Positions 12,688 through 20,523 of a stretch of 64,000 nucleotides of DNA are shown piece by piece. Source of the DNA: CAG-791 sp963650385 (GTDB lineage Bacteria > Bacillota > Clostridia > Lachnospirales > Lachnospiraceae); the NCBI GenBank assembly GCA_963650385.1, contig CAVJLL010000004.1:23414-87413 (forward strand), written 5' to 3'. The position numbers and the translations under genes were made by a program. Within the stretch, counting starts at the first letter, position 1; each line of letters begins with the position of its first letter. Under the pieces are notes generated by a model. The model worked only from the letters and a program-made list of their open reading frames with translations. It had not been told where the DNA came from and ran no database searches.

Positions 12688-13881
12688 ATGGCAAAGGCAC
12701 ATTTTGACAAAACAAAGCCGCACGTAAACGTCGGCACAATCGGTCACGTTGACCATGGCAAAACCACTCTTACGGCTGCTATCACCGCTGTTCTTGCTGA
12801 AAGACTCGGCGTTGATCCTGCAGTTCCGTTTGATCAGATCGACTCTGCTCCCGAAGAGAGAGAGCGTGGTATCACCATCAACTCCGCTCACATCGAGTAT
12901 GAGACTGAGAAGAGACACTATGCACACGTTGACTGCCCTGGGCACGCTGACTATGTAAAGAACATGATCACCGGTGCTGCACAGATGGACGGCGCTATCC
13001 TTGTAGTTGCTGCTACCGACGGTGTTATGGCACAGACTCGTGAGCACGTTCTGCTTGCTAAGCAGGTAGGCGTTCCGAAGATCGTTGTTTTCCTGAACAA
13101 GTGCGACATGATGGATGATCCGGAGCTGATCGAGCTGACCGAGATGGATATCCGTGAGCTGCTTGACCAGTATGGCTTCCCTGGCGATGACACTCCGATC
13201 ATCCAGGGTTCCGCTCTGAAGGCTCTTGAGGATCCTAAGGGTGAGTGGGGCGACAAGATCATGGAGCTTATGGATACCGTTGATACCTATATCCCGGATC
13301 CGGTTCGTGATAACGACAAGCCGTTCCTTATGCCCATCGAGGACGTATTCACCATCTCTGGCCGTGGTACCGTTGCTACCGGCCGTGTAGAGCGTGGTAT
13401 GCTCAAGCTCAACGATCCTGTTGAAATCGTTGGTATCAAGGAAGAGACTCAGACCTCTGTTGCAACCGGCATCGAGATGTTCCGCAAGACCATGGACTAT
13501 GCTGAGGCTGGTGACAACATCGGCGTTCTGCTTCGTGGTATCGATCGTACTGCAATCGAGAGAGGCCAGGTTGTTGCTAAGCCCGGCACTGTAACCTGCC
13601 ACAAGAAGTTCACCGCTCAGGTTTACGTTCTGACCAAGGACGAGGGCGGCCGTCATACTCCTTTCTTCAACAACTATCGTCCTCAGTTCTATTTCAGAAC
13701 AACCGACGTTACCGGCGTTATCTCCCTTCCGGAAGGAACTGAGATGTGCATGCCCGGCGACCACGTTGAGATGAGCATCGAGCTGATCCACCCGGTAGCA
13801 ATGGAAGAGGGACTTACCTTCGCTATTCGTGAGGGTGGCCGTACCGTTGGATCCGGACGTGTTGTCTCCATCGTTGAGTAA
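12688..13881 (+). CDS. tuf: Elongation factor Tu
   Basis: EF-Tu (397 aa) delivers aminoacyl-tRNA to the ribosomal A-site as a GTP complex. G1 is GHVDHGKT (residues 19-26), G3 DCPGH and G4 NKCD; the RGITIN switch-I segment and the C-terminal GGRTVGSGRV motif are intact. The ATG follows AAGGAGG. It is the last gene of the str cluster and ends 45 nt before a strong terminator. Confidence 0.98.
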   Translation: MAKAHFDKTKPHVNVGTIGHVDHGKTTLTAAITAVLAERLGVDPAVPFDQIDSAPEERERGITINSAHIEYETEKRHYAHVDCPGHADYVKNMITGAAQMDGAILVVAATDGVMAQTREHVLLAKQVGVPKIVVFLNKCDMMDDPELIELTEMDIRELLDQYGFPGDDTPIIQGSALKALEDPKGEWGDKIMELMDTVDTYIPDPVRDNDKPFLMPIEDVFTISGRGTVATGRVERGMLKLNDPVEIVGIKEETQTSVATGIEMFRKTMDYAEAGDNIGVLLRGIDRTAIERGQVVAKPGTVTCHKKFTAQVYVLTKDEGGRHTPFFNNYRPQFYFRTTDVTGVISLPEGTEMCMPGDHVEMSIELIHPVAMEEGLTFAIREGGRTVGSGRVVSIVE

Positions 13882-13925
13882 TTCGCGCGAAAGCAATGAG
13901 TTCTGCGCTCACAGCGCATAAAAAA

Positions 13926-13963
13926 CAGCCGCTGCAAGCTTGCTTGCATGCGGCTGCTTTTTT
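13926..13963 (+). terminator. Intrinsic terminator after tuf
   Basis: CAGCCGC (13926-13932) pairs with GCGGCTG (13950-13956), with additional GCAAGC/GCTTGC pairing inside, followed by a run of six T. It closes the str operon. Confidence 0.85.
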
Positions 13964-13997
13964 ATGTGCTGCCGGGCATTCAGGGAATGATAAAATC

Positions 13998-15161
13998 ATG
14001 CATCCAACAACAAACCGCATTGCGTGGATCGACGCAGCCAAAGGCTTCGCCATTTTCTTCATTGTCTGCGGGCACTGCGCAGACAAAAACGGCGCAGACC
14101 GCATTCTTCTTCATTTTTCCATGTTCACCGGCGTTGCCGTTTTCTTTCTCCTGTCAGGAATGACCTTCTGCTGGAAGGAAAATTCCTTTCTGTATTTTGA
14201 CAGACGTCCCTTCCGGGATTTTCTGCGGGGGCTGCTGCGCGGAGTGATTGCGCCGTATATCTGCTGGTCCTTGATCAGCATTGCTGTTTACCGGGCTTTC
14301 GGTGCGGCTGCGGTTCACGCACTGGGATCGGACCGCAGTCATTTTTCGCTTGCCGGGAATCTGGCGGGCATGCTGTATGGGAATTCCGGAAGCGGCTATA
14401 TGGAATGGAATCGTCCGCTGTGGTTTCTGACATGCCTTGCGGTTACGGAGCTGTTCTGGTACGCAGTCTTTTGGCACCTGACTAGAACAGGGAAAAACAG
14501 TTTCTATGCATATGCAGAAATAGCCTTTATCTGCGCGGCGTCAGCAGGATGGTTTTTGTACACGAATCTGCACAGCATTCAGCTGTGCCTTCCGTGGGAA
14601 ACAGAAACTGCAGTTTGTGTTCTGCCTTTTTTCGGACTGGGACGTTTTCTTCGCGGATGGATGGAGGGATCGGAAAAACTTCTCCTCAATAAATCGAAGG
14701 CGGCGCGGGGTGCTGTGTTGATGGTCTGCACAGTGCTGTTATGGAGTCTTTTGTGGGGGGTGAAGGATGCAGACTTCCGGGCGGATCGCTTCACACAGCC
14801 GTGGCGTTTCTATCCGGAATCGATACTGGGCATTGCAATTGTACTGACGATCGCCGGAGCAGCGGCATCGAAACCCGATGCCTGGCCCGGAAGGCTCCTT
14901 ATGTATGCCGGACAGCGGACGATGGCGATTCTCGTGATGCACAAATTTGCAATCATGGCAGGAAAGGTCCTGCTGGCCGGACTTGGATTCGACCTGGCGG
15001 ATCTGCTGGATCGGCATGGCGCGAATACGGCCCTGCAAATTGCAGGCCTGACTGCATTTGATGCCGCCGCTGCGCTGTGCGTTGTTATGCTCTGCCTGTT
15101 GGCGGAGCGGCTTCTGGTGCGGTTGGTGCCGTTCGTTTTTGGAAAAAGTGTGCGGAGATAA
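13998..15161 (+). CDS. Acyltransferase-3 family membrane protein
   Basis: This is a multi-pass membrane protein (387 aa) of the acyltransferase-3 (OafA/WecH-like) family, whose members O-acylate cell-surface carbohydrates. The N-terminal signature reads RIAWIDAAKGFAIFFIVCGHC, with the conserved Asp and the His of the first membrane helix, and several hydrophobic segments follow. The ORF extends upstream to 13896, but that stretch is the tuf terminator, so the ATG at 13998 is chosen (a weak AGGGA lies 12 nt before it). The substrate cannot be told. It stands alone between tuf and a regulator gene. Confidence 0.8.
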   Translation: MHPTTNRIAWIDAAKGFAIFFIVCGHCADKNGADRILLHFSMFTGVAVFFLLSGMTFCWKENSFLYFDRRPFRDFLRGLLRGVIAPYICWSLISIAVYRAFGAAAVHALGSDRSHFSLAGNLAGMLYGNSGSGYMEWNRPLWFLTCLAVTELFWYAVFWHLTRTGKNSFYAYAEIAFICAASAGWFLYTNLHSIQLCLPWETETAVCVLPFFGLGRFLRGWMEGSEKLLLNKSKAARGAVLMVCTVLLWSLLWGVKDADFRADRFTQPWRFYPESILGIAIVLTIAGAAASKPDAWPGRLLMYAGQRTMAILVMHKFAIMAGKVLLAGLGFDLADLLDRHGANTALQIAGLTAFDAAAALCVVMLCLLAERLLVRLVPFVFGKSVRR

Positions 15162-15170
15162 AAATGGGTG

Positions 15171-15199
15171 TTGCCACGGGCTGTTCTTTTTTTTATAAT
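15171..15199 (+). promoter_or_regulatory. Promoter for the BTAD regulator gene
   Basis: TTGCCA (15171-15176) and TATAAT (15194-15199) are spaced by 17 bp, about 45 nt upstream of the start codon. A T-rich tract lies within the spacer. Confidence 0.65.
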
Positions 15200-15244
15200 G
15201 ACATGTATGACATTGTCTGACAACATTAGAAAGAGGAAAGAGCT

Positions 15245-16456
15245 GTGGCGGAGAATATGATGGAATTATCGGTTCAAATGCTGGGTGGATTTTCTGTTTC
15301 TTGTGATGGAGAGAAGGTTGTGCTCGGGCGCAATTCGACAGCGAAGTTTATACAGCTTCTGCAGGTCGTCTGGCTTAATATGGACAGAGGCGCCTCCAAA
15401 CAGCAGATTGTAGAAGCCCTATACGGGGATGAGGAGCTGTCCAATCCGAACAACAGCTTCAATAATCTTCTGTTTCAGATGCGCAAGCAGATGGTGGCGG
15501 CCGGCCTGCCCCGTCGGGACTACATCACGAAGATCGGCAGGATGTATTTCCCGGATCCTGGGATTTTGCTGCACGTGGATGTGCATGAATTCAGTGAGCG
15601 CATTCAGAAGGCCCGAGATGCGGAACAGGAGTCGCAGAAGGAGGAGGCCTATCGGCAGGCATTTTCTCTGTATCAGGGCGTGCTTCTCCCGGAGGAGGAG
15701 ACGATGCCTTTTGTGATTACAGAGGCGGTGCAGCTCTCCCATGCTTTTTCGGAGGCGGTTCGTTACCTTGGAGAGAAGGCCAGAAAACGCGAGAACTTCG
15801 ATGAGATGTACAACATCTATGAGAAGGCAGCGCAGATCTATCCGGATAATGACTGGCAGGCTGATCAGATCGAGGCATTGATCGGCAGGGGAAGCTGCGC
15901 GGAAGCGCTTCAGCTGTATGAGAGAACGGTCAGCCGGTATGCGGATGAAATGGGGATTCCGCCTTCTGAAAAGCTCCTGGAGAGCTACCGGAAGATGTCC
16001 CGGAAAATTACATCACCGACCGGGCACATCCTCGAAATTCAGTCCTCTCTGCAGGAGGATCCTGTGAGCGGTGCGTATTACTGCAATTATCCGAGCTTCA
16101 TCGACACCTATCACGTTCTGGAACGCAATATGGAACGGATGGGGAATTCAGTATTCCTGCTGCTCTGCACTTTGGTGGATTATGCGGGGAAGCCGATCCG
16201 GAATCGGGATAAGCTGGAGGAGCATTCGGAGATTTTTGGCAGATGCATCGGGAACAGCCTTCGGCGCGGAGATATTTATACCAGGTACAGCGCCTCGCAG
16301 TTCTTGGTTCTGCTGGTCGGCAGCAGCCGGGAGGGCTGCGATGTGGTGGCGAAGCGCATCGACAGGAAGCTCCGCAGCGAGGTTGCGACGCGTGCAGAAG
16401 CCCGCTACAGTAACGTTTCACTGGCGGATCTGTCACAGATGGTACCGGAGAACTGA
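15245..16456 (+). CDS. BTAD-type transcriptional regulator with degenerate GGDEF-like C-terminus
   Basis: This 403-aa protein has an N-terminal winged-helix region (about 1-100, beginning MAENMMELSVQMLGGFSV) and a TPR-like bacterial transcriptional activation domain (about 110-255), as in SARP/AfsR-type regulators. Its last 120 residues or so resemble a diguanylate cyclase fold: LRRGDIYTRYSASQFLVLL aligns with the usual RxGGDEF region, but the active-site GGDEF reads SASQF. It is therefore unlikely to make c-di-GMP; it may sense a nucleotide or dimerise. The start is GTG with AGAGGAAAG upstream. It has its own promoter and is followed after 76 nt by an unknown gene in the same direction. Confidence 0.75.
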   Translation: MAENMMELSVQMLGGFSVSCDGEKVVLGRNSTAKFIQLLQVVWLNMDRGASKQQIVEALYGDEELSNPNNSFNNLLFQMRKQMVAAGLPRRDYITKIGRMYFPDPGILLHVDVHEFSERIQKARDAEQESQKEEAYRQAFSLYQGVLLPEEETMPFVITEAVQLSHAFSEAVRYLGEKARKRENFDEMYNIYEKAAQIYPDNDWQADQIEALIGRGSCAEALQLYERTVSRYADEMGIPPSEKLLESYRKMSRKITSPTGHILEIQSSLQEDPVSGAYYCNYPSFIDTYHVLERNMERMGNSVFLLLCTLVDYAGKPIRNRDKLEEHSEIFGRCIGNSLRRGDIYTRYSASQFLVLLVGSSREGCDVVAKRIDRKLRSEVATRAEARYSNVSLADLSQMVPEN

Positions 16457-16467
16457 TCACACGAACG

Positions 16468-16503
16468 ATTCAGAGTCGTTCGCAGATTTGCTTGGCTCTG
16501 AAT
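16468..16503 (+). repeat. Palindromic element in the gap after the BTAD gene (reverse orientation)
   Basis: ATTCAGAG (16468-16475) is the inverse complement of CTCTGAAT (16496-16503). An overlapping alternative stem, CGAACGA/TCGTTCG, uses 16462-16482. The right half resembles the reverse complement of the palindrome at 46575-46623, so this may be a diverged member of that family. Confidence 0.4.
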
Positions 16504-16532
16504 AGTTACCAGATACGCGGGATGGAAATATA

Positions 16533-17012
16533 ATGGACAGAACAACAATGGGGATGTATGCACCGAATCTGATTGCGTTGTGCATCGATGAGCGGGCAGA
16601 TGCGGATTATAATGGAAGGGTCTATGACCAGTACCGCGAGGAGCCGGTGCGGTTCCGGGGAATGCTGGATGCGCTGCGGTGCATAGAATTCTTCCTGGAC
16701 CGCATGGATTTTCCGCAGCGGTCAACGCTGCCGCGCTCGTTCAGCAAACAGACGGCGGTTTCGGATGATTACGGGAAGCGTCCTGCAAGAGAGGAGATTA
16801 TGAGCAATCTGGAGAACAAAAAAGGCGAAGAGGGAACCTTCATTGTACAGGTCAAGTATCGTCAGAATGCGACCTGGCAGGGACAGGTGGTCTGGGCAGA
16901 GAAGAATAAGAAAATGTACTTCCGGAGTGCACTGGAGCTCCTTCGCCTGATCGACGATGCGATGCGTGCAGAAGCGGATGCAGCCGCGGATAAGAATTCG
17001 GAAGAGGCATAA
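16533..17012 (+). CDS. Conserved protein of unknown function
   Basis: The product is 159 aa with no signal peptide or membrane segment. The N-terminal part (MDRTTMGMYAPNLIALCIDE) and a short VRFRGMLDAL region look globular. A polar linker around residues 65-95 is followed by a second block with TFIVQVKYRQNATWQGQVVWAE and KKMYFRSALELLRLIDDAM, then an acidic tail. I know similar proteins only as uncharacterised Lachnospiraceae genes. It lies downstream of the BTAD regulator and ends at a strong terminator, so the two may form one unit. No function is assigned. Confidence 0.7.
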   Translation: MDRTTMGMYAPNLIALCIDERADADYNGRVYDQYREEPVRFRGMLDALRCIEFFLDRMDFPQRSTLPRSFSKQTAVSDDYGKRPAREEIMSNLENKKGEEGTFIVQVKYRQNATWQGQVVWAEKNKKMYFRSALELLRLIDDAMRAEADAAADKNSEEA

Positions 17013-17019
17013 ATGCATG

Positions 17020-17074
17020 GCCGCCTGCGGATCATTTTTGGAAAAAGAATGATCTGCGGGCGGCAATGTTTTTT
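17020..17074 (+). terminator. Intrinsic terminator after the unknown gene
   Basis: A 17-bp stem (two G-T pairs) joins 17020-17036 with 17048-17064 and is followed by AATG and six T. The stem lies between convergent genes, but the T-run is on the plus strand only. Confidence 0.8.
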
Positions 17075-17130
17075 ACAAATATACACTGGATGGCTGCATA
17101 TTTTGTGCTTGTTCAGCGAATGCTAAAGGG

Positions 17131-18009
17131 CTACACCGTCCAGCGGCCGGATGCGCCGCAGGGAAGTACGAGTCCGTTCTGCGAGACGGGGAGACCAACC
17201 TCGTCGGCGGCAACCTGCCCACCGAACCGGTCGGCAAATGCGGTGTGCAGCATGTAGGAGAGCACGGCAGGCTGGAGCCCCGTTGTGTACGAATTCAGCA
17301 GTACGAAAAGCGGCTGATCGGAGATCAGCTGGCGGCACAGAAGGAGGAACGGGTAGATACTTTCTTCCATTTTCCAGATTTCACCCTTCGGGCCCCGGCC
17401 GTAGGAGGGCGGATCCATGATGATCGCATCATAGCGGCTGCCGCGCCGGATTTCCCGCTCGACAAATTTGACGCAGTCGTCCACAAGCCAGCGGATGGGG
17501 GCATCGCCAAGGCCGGAGAGCTGTGCGTTTTCCTTGGCCCATGTCACCATCCCCTTGGATGCGTCGACATGGGTGACGTTTGCCCCGGCTGCTGCTGCGG
17601 CAAGGGTCGCGCCGCCGGTATAGGCAAACAGGTTGAGAACACGCACGGGGGTTCCACTTTCCGCGCGGCTCCGGATTAAGGGGGTGAACCAGTCCCAGTT
17701 GACGGCCTGCTCCGGGAAAAGACCGGTGTGCTTGAAGCTGAAGGGTTTGAGCATGAAGCTGCGCTTGCTGCCGGCTCCGGAGTAGGAGATCATCCACTCC
17801 TCGGGAAGTGAGAAAAACTCCCAACTGCCGCCGCCGCTCTTGCTGCGGTGGTAATGGGCGTTCGGACGATTCCATTTATTACTGCGCGGACTGTCCCAGA
17901 TTACCTGCGGATCCGGACGGATCAGCAGATAATCACCCCAGCGCTCTAACTTCTCACCGCGAGAGGTGTCTATTACTTCATAATCTTGCCATTGATCTGC
18001 CAGCCACAT
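17131..18009 (-). CDS. Class I SAM-dependent methyltransferase (RlmI-like family)
   Basis: This 292-aa enzyme belongs to the SAM-dependent methyltransferases related to RlmI, which modify rRNA. SAM-binding motif I is VLNLFAYTGGATLA at about residues 124-137, followed by the acidic end of strand 2 (HVDASKGMV). The catalytic DPPSYGRG motif is at 199-206. It lacks an obvious PUA domain, unlike RlmI itself, so the exact target (rRNA or otherwise) is not certain. The ATG at 18009 has GGAG 8 nt upstream. It is divergent from putP and convergent with the unknown gene at 16.5 kb. Confidence 0.8.
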   Translation of the reverse strand: MWLADQWQDYEVIDTSRGEKLERWGDYLLIRPDPQVIWDSPRSNKWNRPNAHYHRSKSGGGSWEFFSLPEEWMISYSGAGSKRSFMLKPFSFKHTGLFPEQAVNWDWFTPLIRSRAESGTPVRVLNLFAYTGGATLAAAAAGANVTHVDASKGMVTWAKENAQLSGLGDAPIRWLVDDCVKFVEREIRRGSRYDAIIMDPPSYGRGPKGEIWKMEESIYPFLLLCRQLISDQPLFVLLNSYTTGLQPAVLSYMLHTAFADRFGGQVAADEVGLPVSQNGLVLPCGASGRWTV

Positions 18010-18078
18010 GAATTCTGCTCCGTTTCTGAATAATTACATAGATACAAAACAACGTTCTTCATAGTCTACCACACAGGA

Positions 18079-18107
18079 TTGACGCGGGGAAAGGGATCAC
18101 GTACAAT
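18079..18107 (+). promoter_or_regulatory. Promoter for putP-like gene
   Basis: TTGACG (18079-18084) and TACAAT (18102-18107) are spaced by 17 bp, about 50 nt before the start codon, in the divergent gap with the methyltransferase gene. I could not place a convincing minus-strand promoter here. Confidence 0.6.
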
Positions 18108-18156
18108 GAAACCCATGTATTCGTGTATACAATGATGATACGATGAGGGAGGAATT

Positions 18157-19686
18157 ATGACAGCATCACAGATCACTATGCTGGTGACGATGGCGGCATA
18201 TCTGTTTGCCATGGTAGGCGTCGGCATCAAGCTATCGGAAAAGAACGAGACGATGGGAGATTTCTATCTGGGCGGCCGACAGCTGGGGCCGCTTGTTACG
18301 GCCATGAGTGCGGAGGCCTCGGATATGTCCAGCTACCTGCTGATGGGGCTGCCGGGACTTGCTTATCTTTCGGGAATCGCGGATGTCGGATGGACGGTGA
18401 TCGGTCTTGCTGCAGGAACCTATCTGAACTGGCTGATTGTGGCAAAGCGTCTCCGCAGCTATACCGAACATACAGGCTCCATCACGCTCCCGGAGTTTTT
18501 CTCGGACCGCTGGGGCGATAAAAAGCACATCCTCACCTTCATGGCGGCGGTGTGGATTATCGTGTTCTTTGTGCCGTATACCGCGTCCGGCTTTGCGGCC
18601 TGCGGCAAGCTGTTCCGCTCTCTTTTCGGCGTAGACTATCATGCGGCAATGATCATCAGCGCCATCGTTATCATTTTTTATACGGCAATGGGCGGCTTTC
18701 TGGCTGCGTCCATGACGGATTTCATTCAGAGCATCATCATGACCGCTGCGCTGGCGGCAATTCTGATTTTCGGATTTACACAGGCGGGAGGCATCGCCGC
18801 TGTTTTTGATAACGCGCGGTCGCTGCCGGGATACCTTTCCTTTACGCAGTCCTATGATCCGACAACGGGAACCGCGAATCCGTACGGCGTTCTTACGATC
18901 TGCTCCACTCTGGCATGGGGACTTGGGTATTTCGGCATGCCCCATATCCTGCTCCGCTTCATGGCCATTGAGGACGTGGACAAGCTGAAGCTCTCGCGGC
19001 GTGTGGCTTCGATCTGGGTTGTTATTTCCATGGCGGTGGCGGTCCTGATCGGCATGGTTGGACTGGGAATGACAAGGGAAGGTAAAATTGAGACGCTTGC
19101 CGGTTCTGCATCGGAGACCGTTATTGTGCGGATCGCGGACCTTCTGTCGCAGCACGGAATTGCAGCGGCGTTGGTGGCCGGCGTAGTTTTGTCGGGAATT
19201 CTTGCCAGCACGATGTCTACGGCGGATTCACAGCTCCTGGCGGCATCCTCGTCCGTCAGCAATGATATTCTGGTGAAGACGTTTCACCTTAACATTAAGA
19301 AGGAACAGGCGCTGCTCCTGTCCAGAATCAGCCTGATTGTGATCGCTGTCATCGGTATTTTTCTGGCGTGGGATCCGGACAGCTCGGTCTTCGGCATTGT
19401 CAGCTTTGCCTGGGCGGGATTCGGCGCTTCCTTCGGCCCGGTGGTTCTCCTGGCGCTTTTCTGGAAGCGATCCAACCGTTACGGCGCGGCGGCCGGAATG
19501 CTGGCGGGCGGCGTAATGGTATTCGTCTGGAAGTTTGCCGTGCGCCCCATGGGCGGCGTGTTGGGAATTTATGAGCTGCTGCCGGCCTTTCTTGCAGCAA
19601 TCCTGATCAATGTCGCAGTTTCCCTTCTGACACCGGCACCGGAGAAGGAGATCCTGCGTTGCTATGAGGAAGTGCAGCGGATGTAG
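18157..19686 (+). CDS. putP: Sodium/proline symporter (SSS family)
   Basis: This 509-aa membrane protein belongs to the sodium:solute symporter family and most resembles PutP, which imports proline with Na+. The early block GDFYLGGRQLGPLVTAMSAEASDMSSYLLMG carries the conserved residues of transmembrane helices 1-2. A second signature, GVVLSGILASTMSTADSQLLAASS, supplies the TM8 sodium-site Ser/Thr residues. About 12-13 hydrophobic segments are visible, matching the family length of about 500 aa. The ATG follows GAGGGAGG. It is a single-gene unit with its own promoter. Pantothenate or another solute cannot be excluded. Confidence 0.85.
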   Translation: MTASQITMLVTMAAYLFAMVGVGIKLSEKNETMGDFYLGGRQLGPLVTAMSAEASDMSSYLLMGLPGLAYLSGIADVGWTVIGLAAGTYLNWLIVAKRLRSYTEHTGSITLPEFFSDRWGDKKHILTFMAAVWIIVFFVPYTASGFAACGKLFRSLFGVDYHAAMIISAIVIIFYTAMGGFLAASMTDFIQSIIMTAALAAILIFGFTQAGGIAAVFDNARSLPGYLSFTQSYDPTTGTANPYGVLTICSTLAWGLGYFGMPHILLRFMAIEDVDKLKLSRRVASIWVVISMAVAVLIGMVGLGMTREGKIETLAGSASETVIVRIADLLSQHGIAAALVAGVVLSGILASTMSTADSQLLAASSSVSNDILVKTFHLNIKKEQALLLSRISLIVIAVIGIFLAWDPDSSVFGIVSFAWAGFGASFGPVVLLALFWKRSNRYGAAAGMLAGGVMVFVWKFAVRPMGGVLGIYELLPAFLAAILINVAVSLLTPAPEKEILRCYEEVQRM

Positions 19687-19727
19687 CAGCCGGAGGTCTT
19701 TTCACGCATTCATTCGAGCTACAGAGC

Positions 19728-19765
19728 GGCGGAGGATGTCCGAATCAAAAACGGACAACTCCGCC
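19728..19765. repeat. Hairpin with the GGCGGAGTTGTCCG repeat core
   Basis: GGCGGAG (19728-19734) pairs with CTCCGCC (19759-19765) and TGTCCG (19737-19742) with CGGACA (19752-19757). No T-run follows. The right arm, CGGACAACTCCGCC (19752-19765), is identical to 45482-45495 and complementary to the core at 42280s, so this is probably a third partial copy of that repeat. Confidence 0.55.
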
Positions 19766-19845
19766 GTCATTCGTCCTCTGACGGGTGGTGTGAATTGTAA
19801 CCAAAAATCCATCAAAAACTTTGTTAAAAAAGCAGAAAATAACGC

Positions 19846-19874
19846 TTGCATTCAAAAACGGCTTCGTGTACAAT
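19846..19874 (+). promoter_or_regulatory. Promoter of the S10 operon
   Basis: TTGCAT (19846-19851) and TACAAT (19869-19874) are spaced by 17 bp. The predicted transcript start near 19881 leaves an untranslated leader of about 325 nt before rpsJ. Confidence 0.65.
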
Positions 19875-20091
19875 GAAACACGCTGTGACATGATAGCGAT
19901 GAAGCGAGAGATTGTCAGGCACGGATTTCTTTACTTTCGGTTCGAGAGAAAGGAACCTGGTCTGGGTTACTCCGTGGAGCGAATGTCTGGGGCGTCTGCA
20001 GGACCTGGCGGACATGCCCAAGAATCTGACGACAAGTCACTGTACCGAAGAACCGTCTGCCCAGAGCAGAAACGACGTGATAAGCGTTCTG

Positions 20092-20119
20092 TCAACGGTT
20101 TTGCCGTTGATTTTCTTTT
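20092..20119 (+). terminator. Terminator-like hairpin in the S10 leader (candidate attenuator)
   Basis: TCAACGG (20092-20098) pairs with CCGTTGA (20104-20110) across a 5-nt loop and is followed at once by TTTTCTTTT. It lies inside the rpsJ leader, about 210 nt after the promoter and 86 nt before the start codon, so it must be regulated or leaky. The S10 leader of E. coli is controlled by L4-dependent attenuation; that is only an analogy here. Confidence 0.6.
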
Positions 20120-20205
20120 GAAAAGAACAGGACACGCACGGGAATGTGTACAGTCACCGCTTGTCGTACTTCATAAAAAGTGCGAATAAGGAGGCGACTT
20201 TTTTT

Positions 20206-20523
20206 ATGGCAAATCAGGTAATGAGAATCACACTGAAGGCATATGATCATGAGCTTATCGATGCTTCTGCCCGCAAGATCATTGAGACGGTGAAGAAGAG
20301 CGGCTCTCAGGTAAGCGGACCTGTTCCGCTTCCGACCAAGAAGGAGGTTGTTACCATCCTTCGTGCTGTTCATAAGTATAAGGACAGCCGTGAGCAGTTC
20401 GAGCAGAGAACGCATAAGAGACTGATCGATGTTATCGCTCCCACGCAGAAGACAGTAGATGCTCTTCAGCGTCTGGAGATGCCTGCCGGCGTTTACATCA
20501 ATGTCAAGATGGTGACGAAGTAA
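20206..20523 (+). CDS. rpsJ: 30S ribosomal protein S10
   Basis: S10 (105 aa) binds the 30S head and, as NusE, takes part in antitermination complexes. MRITLKAYDHELIDASARKI and the loop GPVPLPTKKEVVTILR are typical. The ORF is open to 20146, but the ATG at 20206 is chosen because it gives the family N-terminus and has AAGGAGG at 20188-20194. It is first in the S10 operon but separated from rplC by an unusual 342-nt gap. Confidence 0.96.
   Translation: MANQVMRITLKAYDHELIDASARKIIETVKKSGSQVSGPVPLPTKKEVVTILRAVHKYKDSREQFEQRTHKRLIDVIAPTQKTVDALQRLEMPAGVYINVKMVTK

Larger units (their letters stand above)
19687..20205 (+). other. Long gap and S10-operon leader
   Basis: This 519-nt gap between putP and rpsJ has no convincing gene; short ORFs here lack ribosome sites and homology. 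It contains a 13-bp hairpin that shares a repeat core (19728-19765), a sigma-A promoter (19846-19874), and a leader of about 325 nt that includes a terminator-like hairpin (20092-20119) before the rpsJ ribosome site. The layout is what one expects of a regulated ribosomal operon leader. Confidence 0.6.

Noticed and set aside
13896..13997. Start of the acyltransferase inside the tuf terminator
   Set aside because: This stretch folds into the terminator stem and T-run; the family N-terminus begins at 13998.
19728..19765. putP terminator
   Set aside because: The stem is strong but is followed by GTCATTCGTC, with no T-run, so a standard intrinsic terminator is not supported.
19824..20189. Short reading frames in the S10 leader
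   Set aside because: They lack ribosome sites and homology and overlap the promoter and hairpin. A leader peptide is possible but not supported.
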